The position numbers and the translations under genes were made by a program. A stretch of 64,000 bases of DNA, taken from positions 370,787 to 434,786 of the forward strand of contig JBAIAA010000453.1 of assembly GCA_037893245.1 (NCBI GenBank), in the 5' to 3' direction. Below the pieces are notes generated by a model. The model saw nothing but the letters and a program-made list of their open reading frames with translations. It did no database searches and was not told the origin of the DNA. The stretch comes from Crossaster papposus. Taxonomy: Eukaryota; Echinodermata; Asteroidea; Velatida; Solasteridae. This document shows, piece after piece, positions 50,395-59,836 of this stretch (position 1 is the first letter of the stretch; every line of letters starts with the position of its first letter).

Positions 50395-53300
50395 CGTTAG
50401 AGTTAACGCCCTAGGCATTTATTTGGGGTACAGTACACAATACTACCCAGTTCTTATAGGCTAGTGTAATAAGAGTACTGCATACAAGTAGTATTTTGTA
50501 GTATTAGGTAAGGTGATAGGGTTAATGTTTCATGGTCTTTAAAACCTCACATACTGGGGAACAATATTGGAAAATGTTTTTGTCAAATATGTCATCTACA
50601 AGCTGTTTTGAATACACAGCAGGAATACACAGGGAGGAGGTTCACTTCTAAAGAATGCACAATCTTGTTTCTGAAGCATTATATAATTTGCTGCTTTCTT
50701 ACCTTTGTATGTCAATTAGAATGTGTTGCAGCCAATTTTTGCTTAGCCTTTGTAACACTTAAAATGTCAGGCAGTTTGTGTACATGGAGGATCTGTGAAC
50801 AAAAAGGAGAAAAAAATACAAGAGAGGGTATTCAGTATTAGAAAGTATGTAACAAGTTGTAAAAAGAACCAAAAAGGTGCATGTTGTAAATGCACATAAG
50901 GAACCTTGAGTAATTTAGATTTAACTTCAAAAAGCAGGTCAGGCATATTATGTACATCAACATAGGAGGACCATTATGATTACAAGCCTAAGCTTGTTAG
51001 CCTTGGCCGGCAGTCTACCTGAAATTGGTGAAATTTGAAGATTGGTGAAAAAGGCGTGGAAGCTTTAAGAAATGCGTCGAAGATTGCAGCAGATTGTTTT
51101 AAATGAAAAGAATTTAAAGAATCCACAGAAGAATTTGAACTAGAAGTTAGCATTAGAGTTAGCATTAGAGTTAGCGTTAGAGTTAGCGTTAGAGTTAGCG
51201 TTAGAGTTAGCATTAGAGTTAGCGCCCTAGCGTTAGAGTTAACGCCCTAGGCATTTATTTGGGGTACAGTACACAATACTACCCAGTTCTTATAGGCTAG
51301 TGTAATAAGAGTACTGCATACAAGTAGTATTTTGTAGTATTGGGTAAGGTGATAGGGTTAATGTTTCATGGTCTTTAATACCTCACATACTGGGGAACAA
51401 TATTGGAAAATGTTCTTGTCAAATATGTCATCTACAAGCTGTTTTGAATACACAGCAGGAATACACAGGGAGGAGGTCCACTTCTAAAGAATGCACAATC
51501 TTGTTTCTGAAGCATTATATAATTTGCTGCTTTCTTACCTTTGTATGTCAATTAGAATGTGTTGCAGCCAATTTTTGCTTAGCCTTTGTAACACATGGAG
51601 GATCTGTGAACAAAAAGGAGAAACAAATACAAGAGAGGGTATTCAGTATTAGAAAGTATGTAACAAGTTGTAAAAAGAACCAAAAAGGTGCATGTTGTAA
51701 ATGCACATAAGGAACCTTGAGTAATTTAGATTTAACTTCAAAAAGCAGGCCAGGCATATTATGTACATCAACATAGGAGGACCATTATGATTACAAGCCT
51801 AAGCTTGTTAGCCTTGGCCGGCAGTCTACCTGAAATTGGTGAAATTTGAAGATTGGTGAAAAAGGCGTGGAAGCTTTAAGAAATGCGTCGAAGATTGCAG
51901 CAGATTGTTTTAAATGAAAAGAATTTAAAGAATCCACAGAAGAATTCGAACTAGAAGTTAGCATTAGAGTTAGCGTTAGAGTTAGCGTTAGAGTTAGCGT
52001 TAGAGTTAGCGTTAGAGTTAGCGTTAGAGTTAGCGTTAGAGTTAGCGTTAGAGTTAGCGCCCTAGCGTTAGAGTTAACGCCCTAGGCATTTATTTGGGGT
52101 ACAGTACACAATACTACCCAGTTCTTATAGGCTAGTGTAATAAGAGTACTGCATACAAGTAGTATTTTGTAGTATTGGGTAAGGTGATAGGGTTAATGTT
52201 TCATGGTCTTTAAAACCTCACATACTGGGAACAATATTGGAAAATGTTCTTGTCAAATATGTCATCTACAAGCTGTTTTGAATACACAGCAGGAATACAC
52301 AGGGAGGAGGTCCACTTCTAAAGAATGCACAATCTTGTTTCTGAAGAATTATATAATTTGCTGCTTTCTTACCTTTGTATGTCAATTAGAATGTGTTGCA
52401 GCCAATTTTTGCTTAGCCTTTGTAACACATGGAGGATCTGTGAACAAGGAGAAACAAATACAAGAGAGGGTATTCAGTATTAGAAAGTATGTAACAAGTT
52501 GTAAAAAGAACCAAACAGGTGCATGTTGTAAATGCACATAAGGAACCTTGAGTAATTTAGATTTAACTTCAAAAAGCAGGCCAGGCATATTATGTACATC
52601 AACATAGGAGGACCATTATGATTACAAGCCTAAGCTTGTTAGCCTTGGCCGGCAGTCTACCTGAAATTGGTGAAATTTGAAGATTGGTGAAAAAGGCGTG
52701 GAAGCTTTAAGAAATGCGTCGAAGATTGCAGCAGATTGTTTTAAATGAAAAGAATTTAAAGAATCCACAGAAGAATTCGAACTAGAAGTTAGCATTAGAG
52801 TTAGCGTTAGAGTTAGCGTTAGAGTTAGCGTTAGAGTTAGCGCCCTAGCGTTAGAGTTAACGCCCTAGGCATTTATTTGGGGTACAGTACACAATACTAC
52901 CCAGTTCTTATAGGCTAGTGTAATAAGAGTACTGCATACAAGTAGTATTTTGTAGTATTGGGTAAGGTGATAGGGTTAATGTTTCATGGTCTTTAAAACC
53001 TCACATACTGGGGAACAATATTGGAAAATGTTTTTGTCAAATATGTCATCTACAAGCTGTTTTGAATACACAGCAGGAATACACAGGGAGGAGGTTCACT
53101 TCTAAAGAATGCACAATCTTGTTTCTGAAGCATTATATAATTTGCTGCTTTCTTACCTTTGTATGTCAATTAGAATGTGTTGCAGCCAATTTTTGCTTAG
53201 CCTTTGTAACACTTAAAATGTCAGGCAGTTTGTGTACATGGAGGATCTGTGAACAAAAAGGAGAAAAAAATACAAGAGAGGGTATTCAGTATTAGAAAGT

Positions 53301-53597
53301 ATGTAACAAGTTGTAAAAAGAACCAAAAAGGTGCATGTTGTAAATGCACATAAGGAACCTTGAGTAATTTAGATTTAACTTCAAAAAGCAGGCCAGCCAT
53401 ATTATGTACATCAACATAGGAGGGCCATTATGCTTACAAGCCTAAGCTTGTTAGCCTTGGCCGGCAGTCTACCTGAAATTGGTGAAATTTGAAGATTGGT
53501 GAAAAAGGCGTGGAAGCTTTAAGAAATGCGTCGAAGAATGCAGCAGATTGTTTTAAATGAAAAGAATGTAAAGAATCCACAGAAGAATTCGAACTAG
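50395..53597 (+). repeat. Right edge of the satellite array with diverged monomers
   Basis: Anchors are at 50608 L, 51444 S, 52278 S and 53062 L. The first two match the start of a third 2507 bp copy. The third has private deletions (CATACTGGGAAC lacks one G; GAACAAGGAG lacks three bases). The last monomer collects several substitutions in its final 200 bp (GCCAGCCAT, GAGGGCCATTATGCTTAC, CGAAGAATGC, AAGAATGTAAAG) and ends in GAACTAGGCG, passing into a pure TTAGCG array and not a normal tail. Such edge decay is expected where unequal exchange no longer homogenises copies. Confidence 0.88.
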
Positions 53598-53944
53598 GCG
53601 TTAGCGTTAGCGTTAGCGTTAGCGTTAGCGTTAGCGTTAGCGTTAGCGTTAGCGTTAGCGTTAGCGTTAGCGTTAGCGTTAGCGTTAGCGTTAGCGTTAG
53701 CGTTAGCGTTAGCGTTAGCGTTAGCGTTAGCGTTAGCGTTAGCGTTAGCGTTAGCGTTAGCGTTAGCGTTAGCGTTAGCGTTAGCGTTAGCGTTAGCGTT
53801 AGCGTTAGCGTTAGCGTTAGCGTTAGCGTTAGCGTTAGCGTTAGCGTTAGCGTTAGCGTTAGCGTTAGCGTTAGCGTTAGCGTTAGCGTTAGCGTTAGCG
53901 TTAGCGTTAGCGTTAGCGTTAGCGTTAGCGTTAGCGTTAGCGTT
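53598..53944 (+). repeat. Pure TTAGCG hexanucleotide array, about 58 copies
   Basis: The unit GTTAGC is repeated without interruption for roughly 347 bp. It replaces the alternating TTAGAG/TTAGCG tail of the last satellite monomer. TTAGCG is a one-base variant of the TTAGGG telomere repeat. The minus strand reads through as alternating residues (Leu-Thr or Asn-Ala), which is a repeat artefact and not a protein. Confidence 0.97.
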
Positions 53945-55891
53945 TGAGTTAGAGTTAGAGTCCTTCCGTCCGTCCGTCCGTCCGTCCTTCCTTCCTTCCT
54001 TCCGTCCGTCCTTCCTTCCTTCCTTCCGTCCTTCCGTCCTTCCGTCCTTCCGTCCTTCCGTCCTTCCGTCCTTCCGTCCGTCCGTCCTTCCGTCCTTCCG
54101 TCCTTCCGTCCTTCCGTCCTTCCGTCCTTCCGTCCGTCCGTCCGTCCGTCCTTCCGTCCTTCCGTCCTTCCGTCCGTCCGTCCGTCCTTCCGTCCGTCCT
54201 TCCTTCCGTCCGTCCTTCCGTCCGTCCGTCCGTCCGTCCGTCCTTCCGTCCTTCCGTCCTTCCGTCCTTCCGTCCGTCCGTCCTTCCGTCCTTCCGTCCT
54301 TCCGTCCTTCCGTCCTTCCGTCCTTCCGTCCTTCCGTCCTTCCGTCCTTCCGTCCTTCCGTCCTTCCGTCCTTCCGTCCTTCCGTCCTTCCGTCCTTCCG
54401 TCCTTCCGTCCTTCCGTCCATCCGTCCATCCGTCCATCCGTCCATCCGTCCATCCGTCCTTCCGTCCGTCCGTCCTTCCGTCCGTCCGTCCTTCCGTCCG
54501 TCCGTCCGTCCTTCCGTCCTTCCGTCCGTCCTTCCGTCCTTCCGTCCTTCCGTCCTTCCGTCCTTCCGTCCTTCCGTCCTTCCGTCTGTTCTTTCGTCCA
54601 TCCGTCCATCCGTCCTTCCGTCCTTCCGTCCTTCCGTCCTTCCGTCCTTCCGTCCTTCCGTCCTTCCGTCCTTCCGTCCTTCCGTCCTTCCTTCCATCTT
54701 CCGTCCTTCCGTCTGTCCTTCCGTCCTTCCGTCCTTCCGTCCCTCCGTCCATCTTCCGTCCTTCCGTCTGTCCTTCCGTCCATCCTTCCGTCCATCCTTC
54801 CGTCCATCCTTCCGTCCTTCCGTCCTTCCGTCCATCCTTCCGTCCGTCCTTCCGTCCTATCGTCCTTCCTTCCGTCCTTCCTTCTGTCCTTCCTTCCGTC
54901 CTTCCGTCCTTCTTCCGTCCTTCCTTCCATCTTCCCTTCCATCTTCCGTCCTTCCGTCCTTCCGTCCTTCCGTCCTTCCGTCCTTCCGTCCTTCCGTCCA
55001 TCCGTCCATCTTCCGTCCTTCCGTCTGTCCTTCCGTCTGTCCTTCCGTCCATCCTTCCGTCCATCCTTCCGTCCGTACTTCCGTACTTCCGTCCTTCCTT
55101 CCATCTTCCGTCCTTCCTTCCGTCCTTCCGTCCTTCCTTCCGTCCGTCCGTCCTTCCTTCCGTCCTTCCTTCCGTCCTTCCTTCCTTCCGACCTTCCGTC
55201 CTTCCGTCTTTCCGTCCTTCCGTCCTTCCGTCCTTCCGTCCTTCCGTCCTTCCGTCTGTCCTTCCTTCCTTCCTTCCGTCCTTCCTTCCGTCCTTCCTTC
55301 CGTCCTTCCGTCCTTCCGTCCGTCCTTCCGTCCGTCCTTCCGTCCTTCCTTCCTTCCGTCCTTACGTCCTTCCGTCCTCCAGTCCATCCAGTCCATCTAG
55401 TCCTTCCGTTCCTTCCGTTCCTTCCGTTCCTTCCGTCCTTCCGTCCTTCCGTCCTTCCGTCCTTCCGTCCTTCCGTCCTTCCGTCCTTCCTTCCATCCTT
55501 CCATCCGTCTGTCCGTCTGTCCTTCCGTCTGTCCTTCCGTCTGTCCTTCCGTCTGTCCTTCCGTCCATCATTCCTTCCTTCCTTCCGTCCTTCCGTCCTT
55601 CCGTCCTTCTGTCCTTCCTTCCGTCCTTCCTTCCTTCCGTCCTCCAGTCCATCCTTCCTTCCTTCCTTCCATCTTCCGTCCTTTCGTCCTTTCGTCCTTC
55701 CGTCCTTCCATCTTCCGTCCTTCCGTCTGTCCTTCTGTCTGTCCTTCCGTCCATCCTTCCGTCCGTCCGTCCTTCCGTCCTATCGTCCTTCCGTCCTTCT
55801 TCCGTCCTTCCTTCCATCTTCCGTCCTTCCGTCCTTCTTCCGTCCTTCCTTACATCTTCCGTCCTTCCTTCCATCTTCCGTCCTTCCGTCT
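53945..55891. repeat. Irregular CCGT/CCTT tetranucleotide block
   Basis: After a short bridge of TTAGAG units (53945-53962), the plus strand becomes pyrimidine-rich tetranucleotides (CCGT, CCTT, CCAT, CTGT) in changing order. A composite phrase, CATCTTCCGTCCTTCCGTCT followed by GTCCTTCCGTCCATCC, recurs near 54694, 54752, 55008, 55709 and 55872, so parts of the block were duplicated as larger units. All frames without stops encode Asp-Gly-Arg-Thr-Glu-Gly-Arg-Lys-type repeats, which I regard as non-coding. Confidence 0.95.
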
Positions 55892-56582
55892 GTCCTTCCG
55901 TCCTTCCGTCCTTCCGTCCTTCCGTCCTTCCGTCCTTCCGTCCTTCCGTCCTTCCGTCCTTCCGTCCTTCCGTCCTTCCGTCCTTCCGTCCTTCCGTCCT
56001 TCCGTCCTTCCGTCCTTCCGTCCTTCCGTCCTTCCGTCCTTCCGTCCTTCCGTCCTTCCGTCCTTCCGTCCTTCCGTCCTTCCGTCCTTCCGTCCTTCCG
56101 TCCTTCCGTCCTTCCGTCCTTCCGTCCTTCCGTCCTTCCGTCCTTCCGTCCTTCCGTCCTTCCGTCCTTCCGTCCTTCCGTCCTTCCGTCCTTCCGTCCT
56201 TCCGTCCTTCCGTCCTTCCGTCCTTCCGTCCTTCCGTCCTTCCGTCCTTCCGTCCTTCCGTCCTTCCGTCCTTCCGTCCTTCCGTCCTTCCGTCCTTCCG
56301 TCCTTCCGTCCTTCCGTCCTTCCGTCCTTCCGTCCTTCCGTCCTTCCGTCCTTCCGTCCTTCCGTCCTTCCGTCCTTCCGTCCTTCCGTCCTTCCGTCCT
56401 TCCGTCCTTCCGTCCTTCCGTCCTTCCGTCCTTCCGTCCTTCCGTCCTTCCGTCCTTCCGTCCTTCCGTCCTTCCGTCCTTCCGTCCTTCCGTCCTTCCG
56501 TCCTTCCGTCCTTCCGTCCTTCCGTCCTTCCGTCCTTCCGTCCTTCCGTCCTTCCGTCCTTCCGTCCTTCCGTCCTTCCGTC
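55892..56582. repeat. Homogeneous CCTTCCGT octanucleotide array, about 86 copies
   Basis: About 690 bp repeat CCTTCCGT with no interruption that I can see. The uniformity contrasts with the mixed block to the left and suggests recent expansion, or collapse or expansion during assembly. Confidence 0.96.
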
Positions 56583-56957
56583 CTTTCGTCCTTTCGTCCT
56601 TTCGTCCTTTCGTCCTTTCGTCCTTTCGTCCTTTCGTCCTTTCGTCCTTTCGTCCTTTCGTCCTTTCGTCCTTTCGTCCTTTCGTCCTTCCGTCCTTTCG
56701 TCCTTTCGTCCTTTCGTCCTTTCGTCCTTTCGTCCTTTCGTCCTTTCGTCCTTTCGTCCTTTCGTCCTTTCGTCCTTTCGTCCTTTCGTCCTTTCGTCCT
56801 TTCGTCCTTTCGTCCTTTCGTCCTTTCGTCCTTTCGTCCTTTCGTCCTTTCGTCCTTTCGTCCTTTCGTCCTTTCGTCCTTTCGTCCTTTCGTCCTTTCG
56901 TCCTTTCGTCCTTTCGTCCTTTCGTCCTTTCGTCCTTTCGTCCTTTCGTCCTTTCGT
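56583..56957. repeat. Homogeneous CCTTTCGT octanucleotide array, about 47 copies
   Basis: The unit is the neighbour's octamer with one C-to-T change and was expanded as a separate block. A single CCTTCCGT copy interrupts it near 56687. The boundary with the previous array is sharp. Confidence 0.96.
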
Positions 56958-57056
56958 CCTTCCGTCCTTCCGTCCTTCCGTCCCTCCGTCCTACCGTCCA
57001 TCTTCCGTCCTTCCGTCCATCTTCCGTCTGTCCTTCCGTCCATCCTTCCGTCCTAT
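56958..57056. repeat. Short irregular tetranucleotide stretch
   Basis: About 100 bp of CCTTCCGT-type repeats include the CATCTTCCGTCC / CATCTTCCGTCTGTCC phrase and end in CCTATCGG, where the sequence switches to TTAGCG/TTAGAG hexamers. CCTATCG also ends similar phrases near 54855 and 55780. Confidence 0.9.
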
Positions 57057-57196
57057 CGGTTAGCGTTAGAGTTAGCGTTAGAGTTAGCGTTAGAGTTAGC
57101 GTTAGAGTTAGCGTTAGAGTTAGCGTTAGAGTTAGCGTTAGAGTTAGAGTTAGAGTTAGCATTAGAGTTAGCGTTAGCGTTAGAGTTAGCGTTAGT
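57057..57196 (+). repeat. Second TTAGAG/TTAGCG hexamer island
   Basis: About 140 bp of alternating GTTAGC/GTTAGA hexamers, with local runs of GTTAGA and one ATTAGA, lie between two tetranucleotide blocks. The orientation is the same as in the satellite tails. No satellite core is attached, so the hexamer run exists here independently of the monomer. Confidence 0.95.
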
Positions 57197-57427
57197 TACC
57201 GTCCTTCCGTCCGTCCTTCCATCCGTCCTTCCGTCCGTCCTTCCGTCCGTCCTTCCGTCCGTCCTTCCGTCCGTCCTTCCGTCCGTCCTTCCGTCCGTCC
57301 TTCCGTCCGTCCGTCCATCCTTCCGTCCGTCCTTCCTTCCGTCCTTCCTTCCATCCTTCCGTCCTTCCGTCCTTCCGTCCGTCCTTCCGTCCTTCCGTCC
57401 TTCCATCCTTCCTTCCTTCCTTCTTTC
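57197..57427. repeat. CCGT-CCGT-CCTT tetranucleotide block ending the repeat region
   Basis: About 230 bp are dominated by the 12 bp phrase CCGTCCGTCCTT, degrading to CCTT runs at the right end before unique sequence starts with TTCTTTCCTGC. Confidence 0.95.
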
Positions 57428-58381
57428 CTGCTTCTTTTTTCTAACTGGTTTTTCTTTTTGATGTGTTAAAAAAGCGGGAATGAGCAATTAATTTGGGTTT
57501 TTTTGTTGCTGCTTCTTTGTGGCAGGGTTAGAAAAGTTTTCATTTACTTAATCAATTTGGAATAAGGCACTGTATAATTATAAAGAACTGAATCGTTTTC
57601 GAATTTCTTCGCTTATATTCCATAAATACTTGCCTAATAGTGAAATCGAATGGCCAAACTGGCGCAACTGGGAGCTTGAGCGAATTTAAATGACCCAGTG
57701 TGAAATTGTAATGCCTCATTCTTGAAATTGAATTGTTGCATTATGCAGTTGGATGCATCGATATTGAAATTGAACAATCTATTTAGTCTAATAAAATGTG
57801 CATCCAAATTTGTGCGAAAATGGGTGATTTGTCATCATTTGGCTGCCAAATCTATTAATAAACTGACCGGGGAAACCTATACATTCTGTACACGATCAAG
57901 GGGCAGTAACGTTTGTCTCTTCGTGAAAATGCATTGTCAAGATGGCTTCCCCTTGCACCATTGTAATTTATATAATTAATAATGTTTTGCTTACAGAAGC
58001 ATGTCAAAATTGTTAAGTACAGCGTTTTAAAGCAAAATAGTGAGAGAAAAAAAATCGAAAAAAAACCCCCACTAATGTGTGGCTTTTAAACATTAGTTAA
58101 GAGTTACAGAAAACACTATTTTGTTCGAATTGAATAATTACGATGCGATAAATATCAATTATTGGGCTTTATATATTGTGTGTGACATTGTTTTATAAAT
58201 ACATGTATGTGACATCACACTGCACGCGCATTGGTAATAAGAGATTCCCTTAAAGTTTCCTGTTTTCAGTTAACAAAGACTAAAGAATGTATAAATGTAA
58301 AACGATATACAACAGTAAACTGAACTATTTGCATGTCATTGGTGATTAGAAACTGATGACATGACTGATTACAATGTCACG
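57428..58381. other. Unique AT-rich DNA; no gene seen; 3' side of the TRIM-NHL gene
   Basis: This stretch is non-repetitive and lies downstream of the minus-strand stop codon at 58382-58384. The 3' untranslated region of the TRIM-NHL transcript should extend into it. I found no AATAAA on the minus strand between 57430 and 58380, only weaker AT-rich variants such as TATAAA. An 85-codon open frame on the plus strand (57722-57979) has no recognisable feature, and I do not call it. Confidence 0.6.
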
Positions 58382-59001
58382 TCACACCTGGTGATACATC
58401 TTGACTGAGTAGAAGTCAGCCACTGCCAACTGACCATCTGATGTGAATGTGATTCCGCAGGGACAGTACAGACCCTGTGCAATGCACTTGAAAAAGCGAC
58501 CTTGAGGGTCATAGTGGTGGATATGACCGGTGTTGTCACCATTTCGCATTGCAACATAAATACCTGAGCTATCAGTGTACACACCGCTGCAGTACTGTAC
58601 TGGTTGACCATTGATGGTGGGTTTGATGATGCACCGTGTAGTACCATTGCCATCAGCAACATTTACTGTCTGTGACGATGAACTGATGACAAATCTATCA
58701 TTGCTGTCTACAGCCAGAAAGTGAGGTGCAACATCGACTGGTATGGTACATAGGAGCTCACCATCAGTGGGGCTGTGTTCAGTCAACACCAGCCTTTCGA
58801 CATCACCTACTACGAAGGTACCATCATTCTTGACAGCTACACCATAGAGGTTAACTGCGGTCTTACCAACCTCACTCGGTATCACTGTTGGGAACTCAAA
58901 GGCCAGTGTGTTGTCGCTGTTGAACACCTTCACACGGGATGCGCCAACCTCAACGACCACCAAATAATTGTTGGTGCGTGTAGATGCGATGCGGAGTGGA
59001 A
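58382..59001 (-). CDS. TRIM-NHL protein, terminal exon (NHL beta-propeller repeats)
   Basis: This exon encodes about 205 residues plus a TGA stop and forms the rest of an NHL propeller, the C-terminal ligand- or RNA-binding domain of TRIM-NHL ubiquitin ligases. Visible repeats include NNYLVVVEVGASRVKVFNSD, LYGVAVKNDGTFVVGD, HFLAVDSNDRFVISSSS, GVYTDSSGIYVAMRNGDNTG and CGITFTSDGQLAVADF. The 5' edge is an AG acceptor after TCATGACTCCTACAG. Its phase (two bases completing a codon) matches the donor at 59836/59837, so the reading frame continues from the B-box exon. The open frame runs to 59053, but those extra codons lie in the intron. Propeller blade count cannot be settled by eye. A near-identical truncated copy lies at 62398-62924. 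Confidence 0.88.
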
Positions 59002-59625
59002 CTGTAGGAGTCATGATGTCAAAACAAATGACCATTATGCATTTATTGCACAATCCTTACAACACAGACATTTTTGAAAGAGTAAAAACTGCAGTAGAAA
59101 AATGTCTGTCAAAGAATACATTTTAAAGATTTTGTATACATTCATTATAATTCATCTTGCATGATCTTGTTAAGTTTTTGGTGTTTATTTATGCCCCAAC
59201 ATGCTTCACCGCGATTTATCTTTCTGTGTGATAATGTGCTATATAGAATTTTAAAAGAAAGGTCTTCCATGCCTAAGAGTGATAAACATACACTGCAAAA
59301 ACTGTGTTTAGCCTGTAAACACTTTTTTAAACACTTTATTGCTACACGGTGCAATAAAATGTTTACATGCTAAACATGTTTAGCATGAAAGAAGGATAGT
59401 GTTTAGTCATTAAACTGAAAACATCGATGTTTAGAAATTGGACACGGGTGTTTAGCTGCTAAACATGTTAAATGTTAGCAAAAAAAGTATGTTTACTCGG
59501 TAAACACAGGTTTTTAAGTGTAAACCCGCGTATACTGATTAAAGTGTAAACCCGCGTAAACTTCACAGTAATTATAAGATGTTTTTTCTTGGACTTTAAC
59601 ATTTTGTTTACATGGAATATACATT
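58480..59625. repeat. Segmental duplication, copy 1 (NHL exon plus most of the intron)
   Basis: Sequence here matches 62403-63579 with few substitutions; the two start points are 3923 bp apart. Copy 2 has about 20 extra bases in one place (GTTTGAGAAATCACCGTGTC after TATACAT) and a 15 bp hairpin-forming addition after GCCCCA. Homology ends inside the exon on the left and at TACATGGAATATACATT on the right. Confidence 0.92.
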
Positions 59626-59836
59626 GAGATTGAAAAACATTCCCATGTCATGAATATAAACTTCTTCAATAGATTAGTATTCTGTTTCAAATTAACAGTT
59701 TTAATAGAATTTTATTTACTTTTTTAAAACTTTATTTGTAAAAAATTAAAAACAAAGAATATTACAATACTAGTGAAGAGCGTAGGACAATTTTTAAAGT
59801 GCATCATTTCGCAGATGGCATGTAATTTTAACTTAC
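59002..59836 (-). other. Intron of the TRIM-NHL gene, 835 bp
   Basis: On the minus strand it begins GTAAGT (59836 to 59831), directly after GGAC, and ends CCTACAG at 59002. The phase is 1 on both sides. It is AT-rich and contains the ordered TGTTTA/TAAACA cluster at 59305-59506. Most of it (up to 59625) is part of a duplication that also occurs at 62925-63579. Small open frames within it are not credible genes. Confidence 0.85.
59305..59506. promoter_or_regulatory. Cluster of five TGTTTA-N5-TAAACA modules, intron copy 1
   Basis: Inverted hexamer pairs with an exact 5 bp gap lie at 59305-59321 (gap GCCTG), 59360-59376 (CATGC), 59400-59416 (GTCAT; the right half is TAAACT), 59449-59465 (GCTGC) and 59490-59506 (CTCGG). 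Between the second and third there is a 22 bp perfect palindrome (59366-59387) around AAACATGTTT. The half-site resembles the forkhead core TGTTTAC/GTAAACA. It could be a regulatory cluster, or the inside of a small transposon built on this motif. The pattern is directly visible; the function is unknown. Confidence 0.55.

Larger units (their letters stand above)
1..53597 (+). repeat. Satellite array, about 65 monomers of 0.75-0.9 kb, each with a telomere-like hexamer tail
   Basis: About 65 near-identical head-to-tail monomers fill this stretch. Each begins CGTTAGAGTTAACGCCCTAGG, continues through a core of roughly 730 bp, and ends in a run of GTTAGA/GTTAGC hexamers followed by GCCCTAG, where the next monomer starts. 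Cores differ by only a few scattered substitutions. I used the TTG of TTGAATACACAG as an anchor, at position 214 of a monomer. Anchor spacings fit 757 bp, plus 25 bp if a module at about monomer position 365 is present (L type; S type lacks it), plus a multiple of 6 bp. Short open frames recur on both strands only because the monomers are almost identical; they resemble no family I know and start at non-ATG codons, so I call no genes here. The array is cut by the left window edge. It could be tandemised copies of a non-autonomous transposon, but no transposon ends are evident. Confidence 0.97.

Noticed and set aside
214-53295. Recurring 60-112 codon open frames on both strands of the satellite (one per monomer)
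   Set aside because: They begin at TTG or other non-ATG codons, match no family I know, change length with the 25 bp module and single substitutions, and recur only because the monomers are near-identical.
1-53597. CRISPR-like regular spacing
   Set aside because: The repeats are 0.8 kb with no short repeats separated by unique spacers, and the locus is eukaryotic.
1-53597. rDNA or tRNA/5S gene cluster as the basis of the tandem array
   Set aside because: No conserved rRNA segments or tRNA A/B-box cloverleaf could be recognised in the core.
1-53597. Array of long terminal repeats or another retroelement
   Set aside because: There is no primer-binding site, polypurine tract, reverse transcriptase or target-site duplication, and the units are strictly head-to-tail.
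53598-57196. A true chromosome-end telomere
   Set aside because: No TTAGGG run is present, unique gene DNA follows on the side the G-rich strand points to, and the hexamers are variants.
53434-57487. Long minus-strand open frames of Asp-Gly-Arg-Thr-Glu-Gly-Arg-Lys, Leu-Thr and Asn-Ala repeats
   Set aside because: They are translations of simple 4, 6 and 8 bp repeats that are free of stops in several frames at once; there is no unique sequence or domain.
57722-57979. 85-codon plus-strand open frame in unique DNA
   Set aside because: It has no recognisable domain and lies in the likely 3' untranslated region of the opposite-strand gene.
58369-59077. Overlapping open frames in other frames of the NHL exon (also at 62391-63000)
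   Set aside because: They are shadows of the NHL frame and have no features of their own.
59145-59373. Two overlapping open frames of about 70 codons in the intron
   Set aside because: They lie between a phase-matched donor and acceptor, show no domain, and are disrupted in the duplicate by the hairpin addition.
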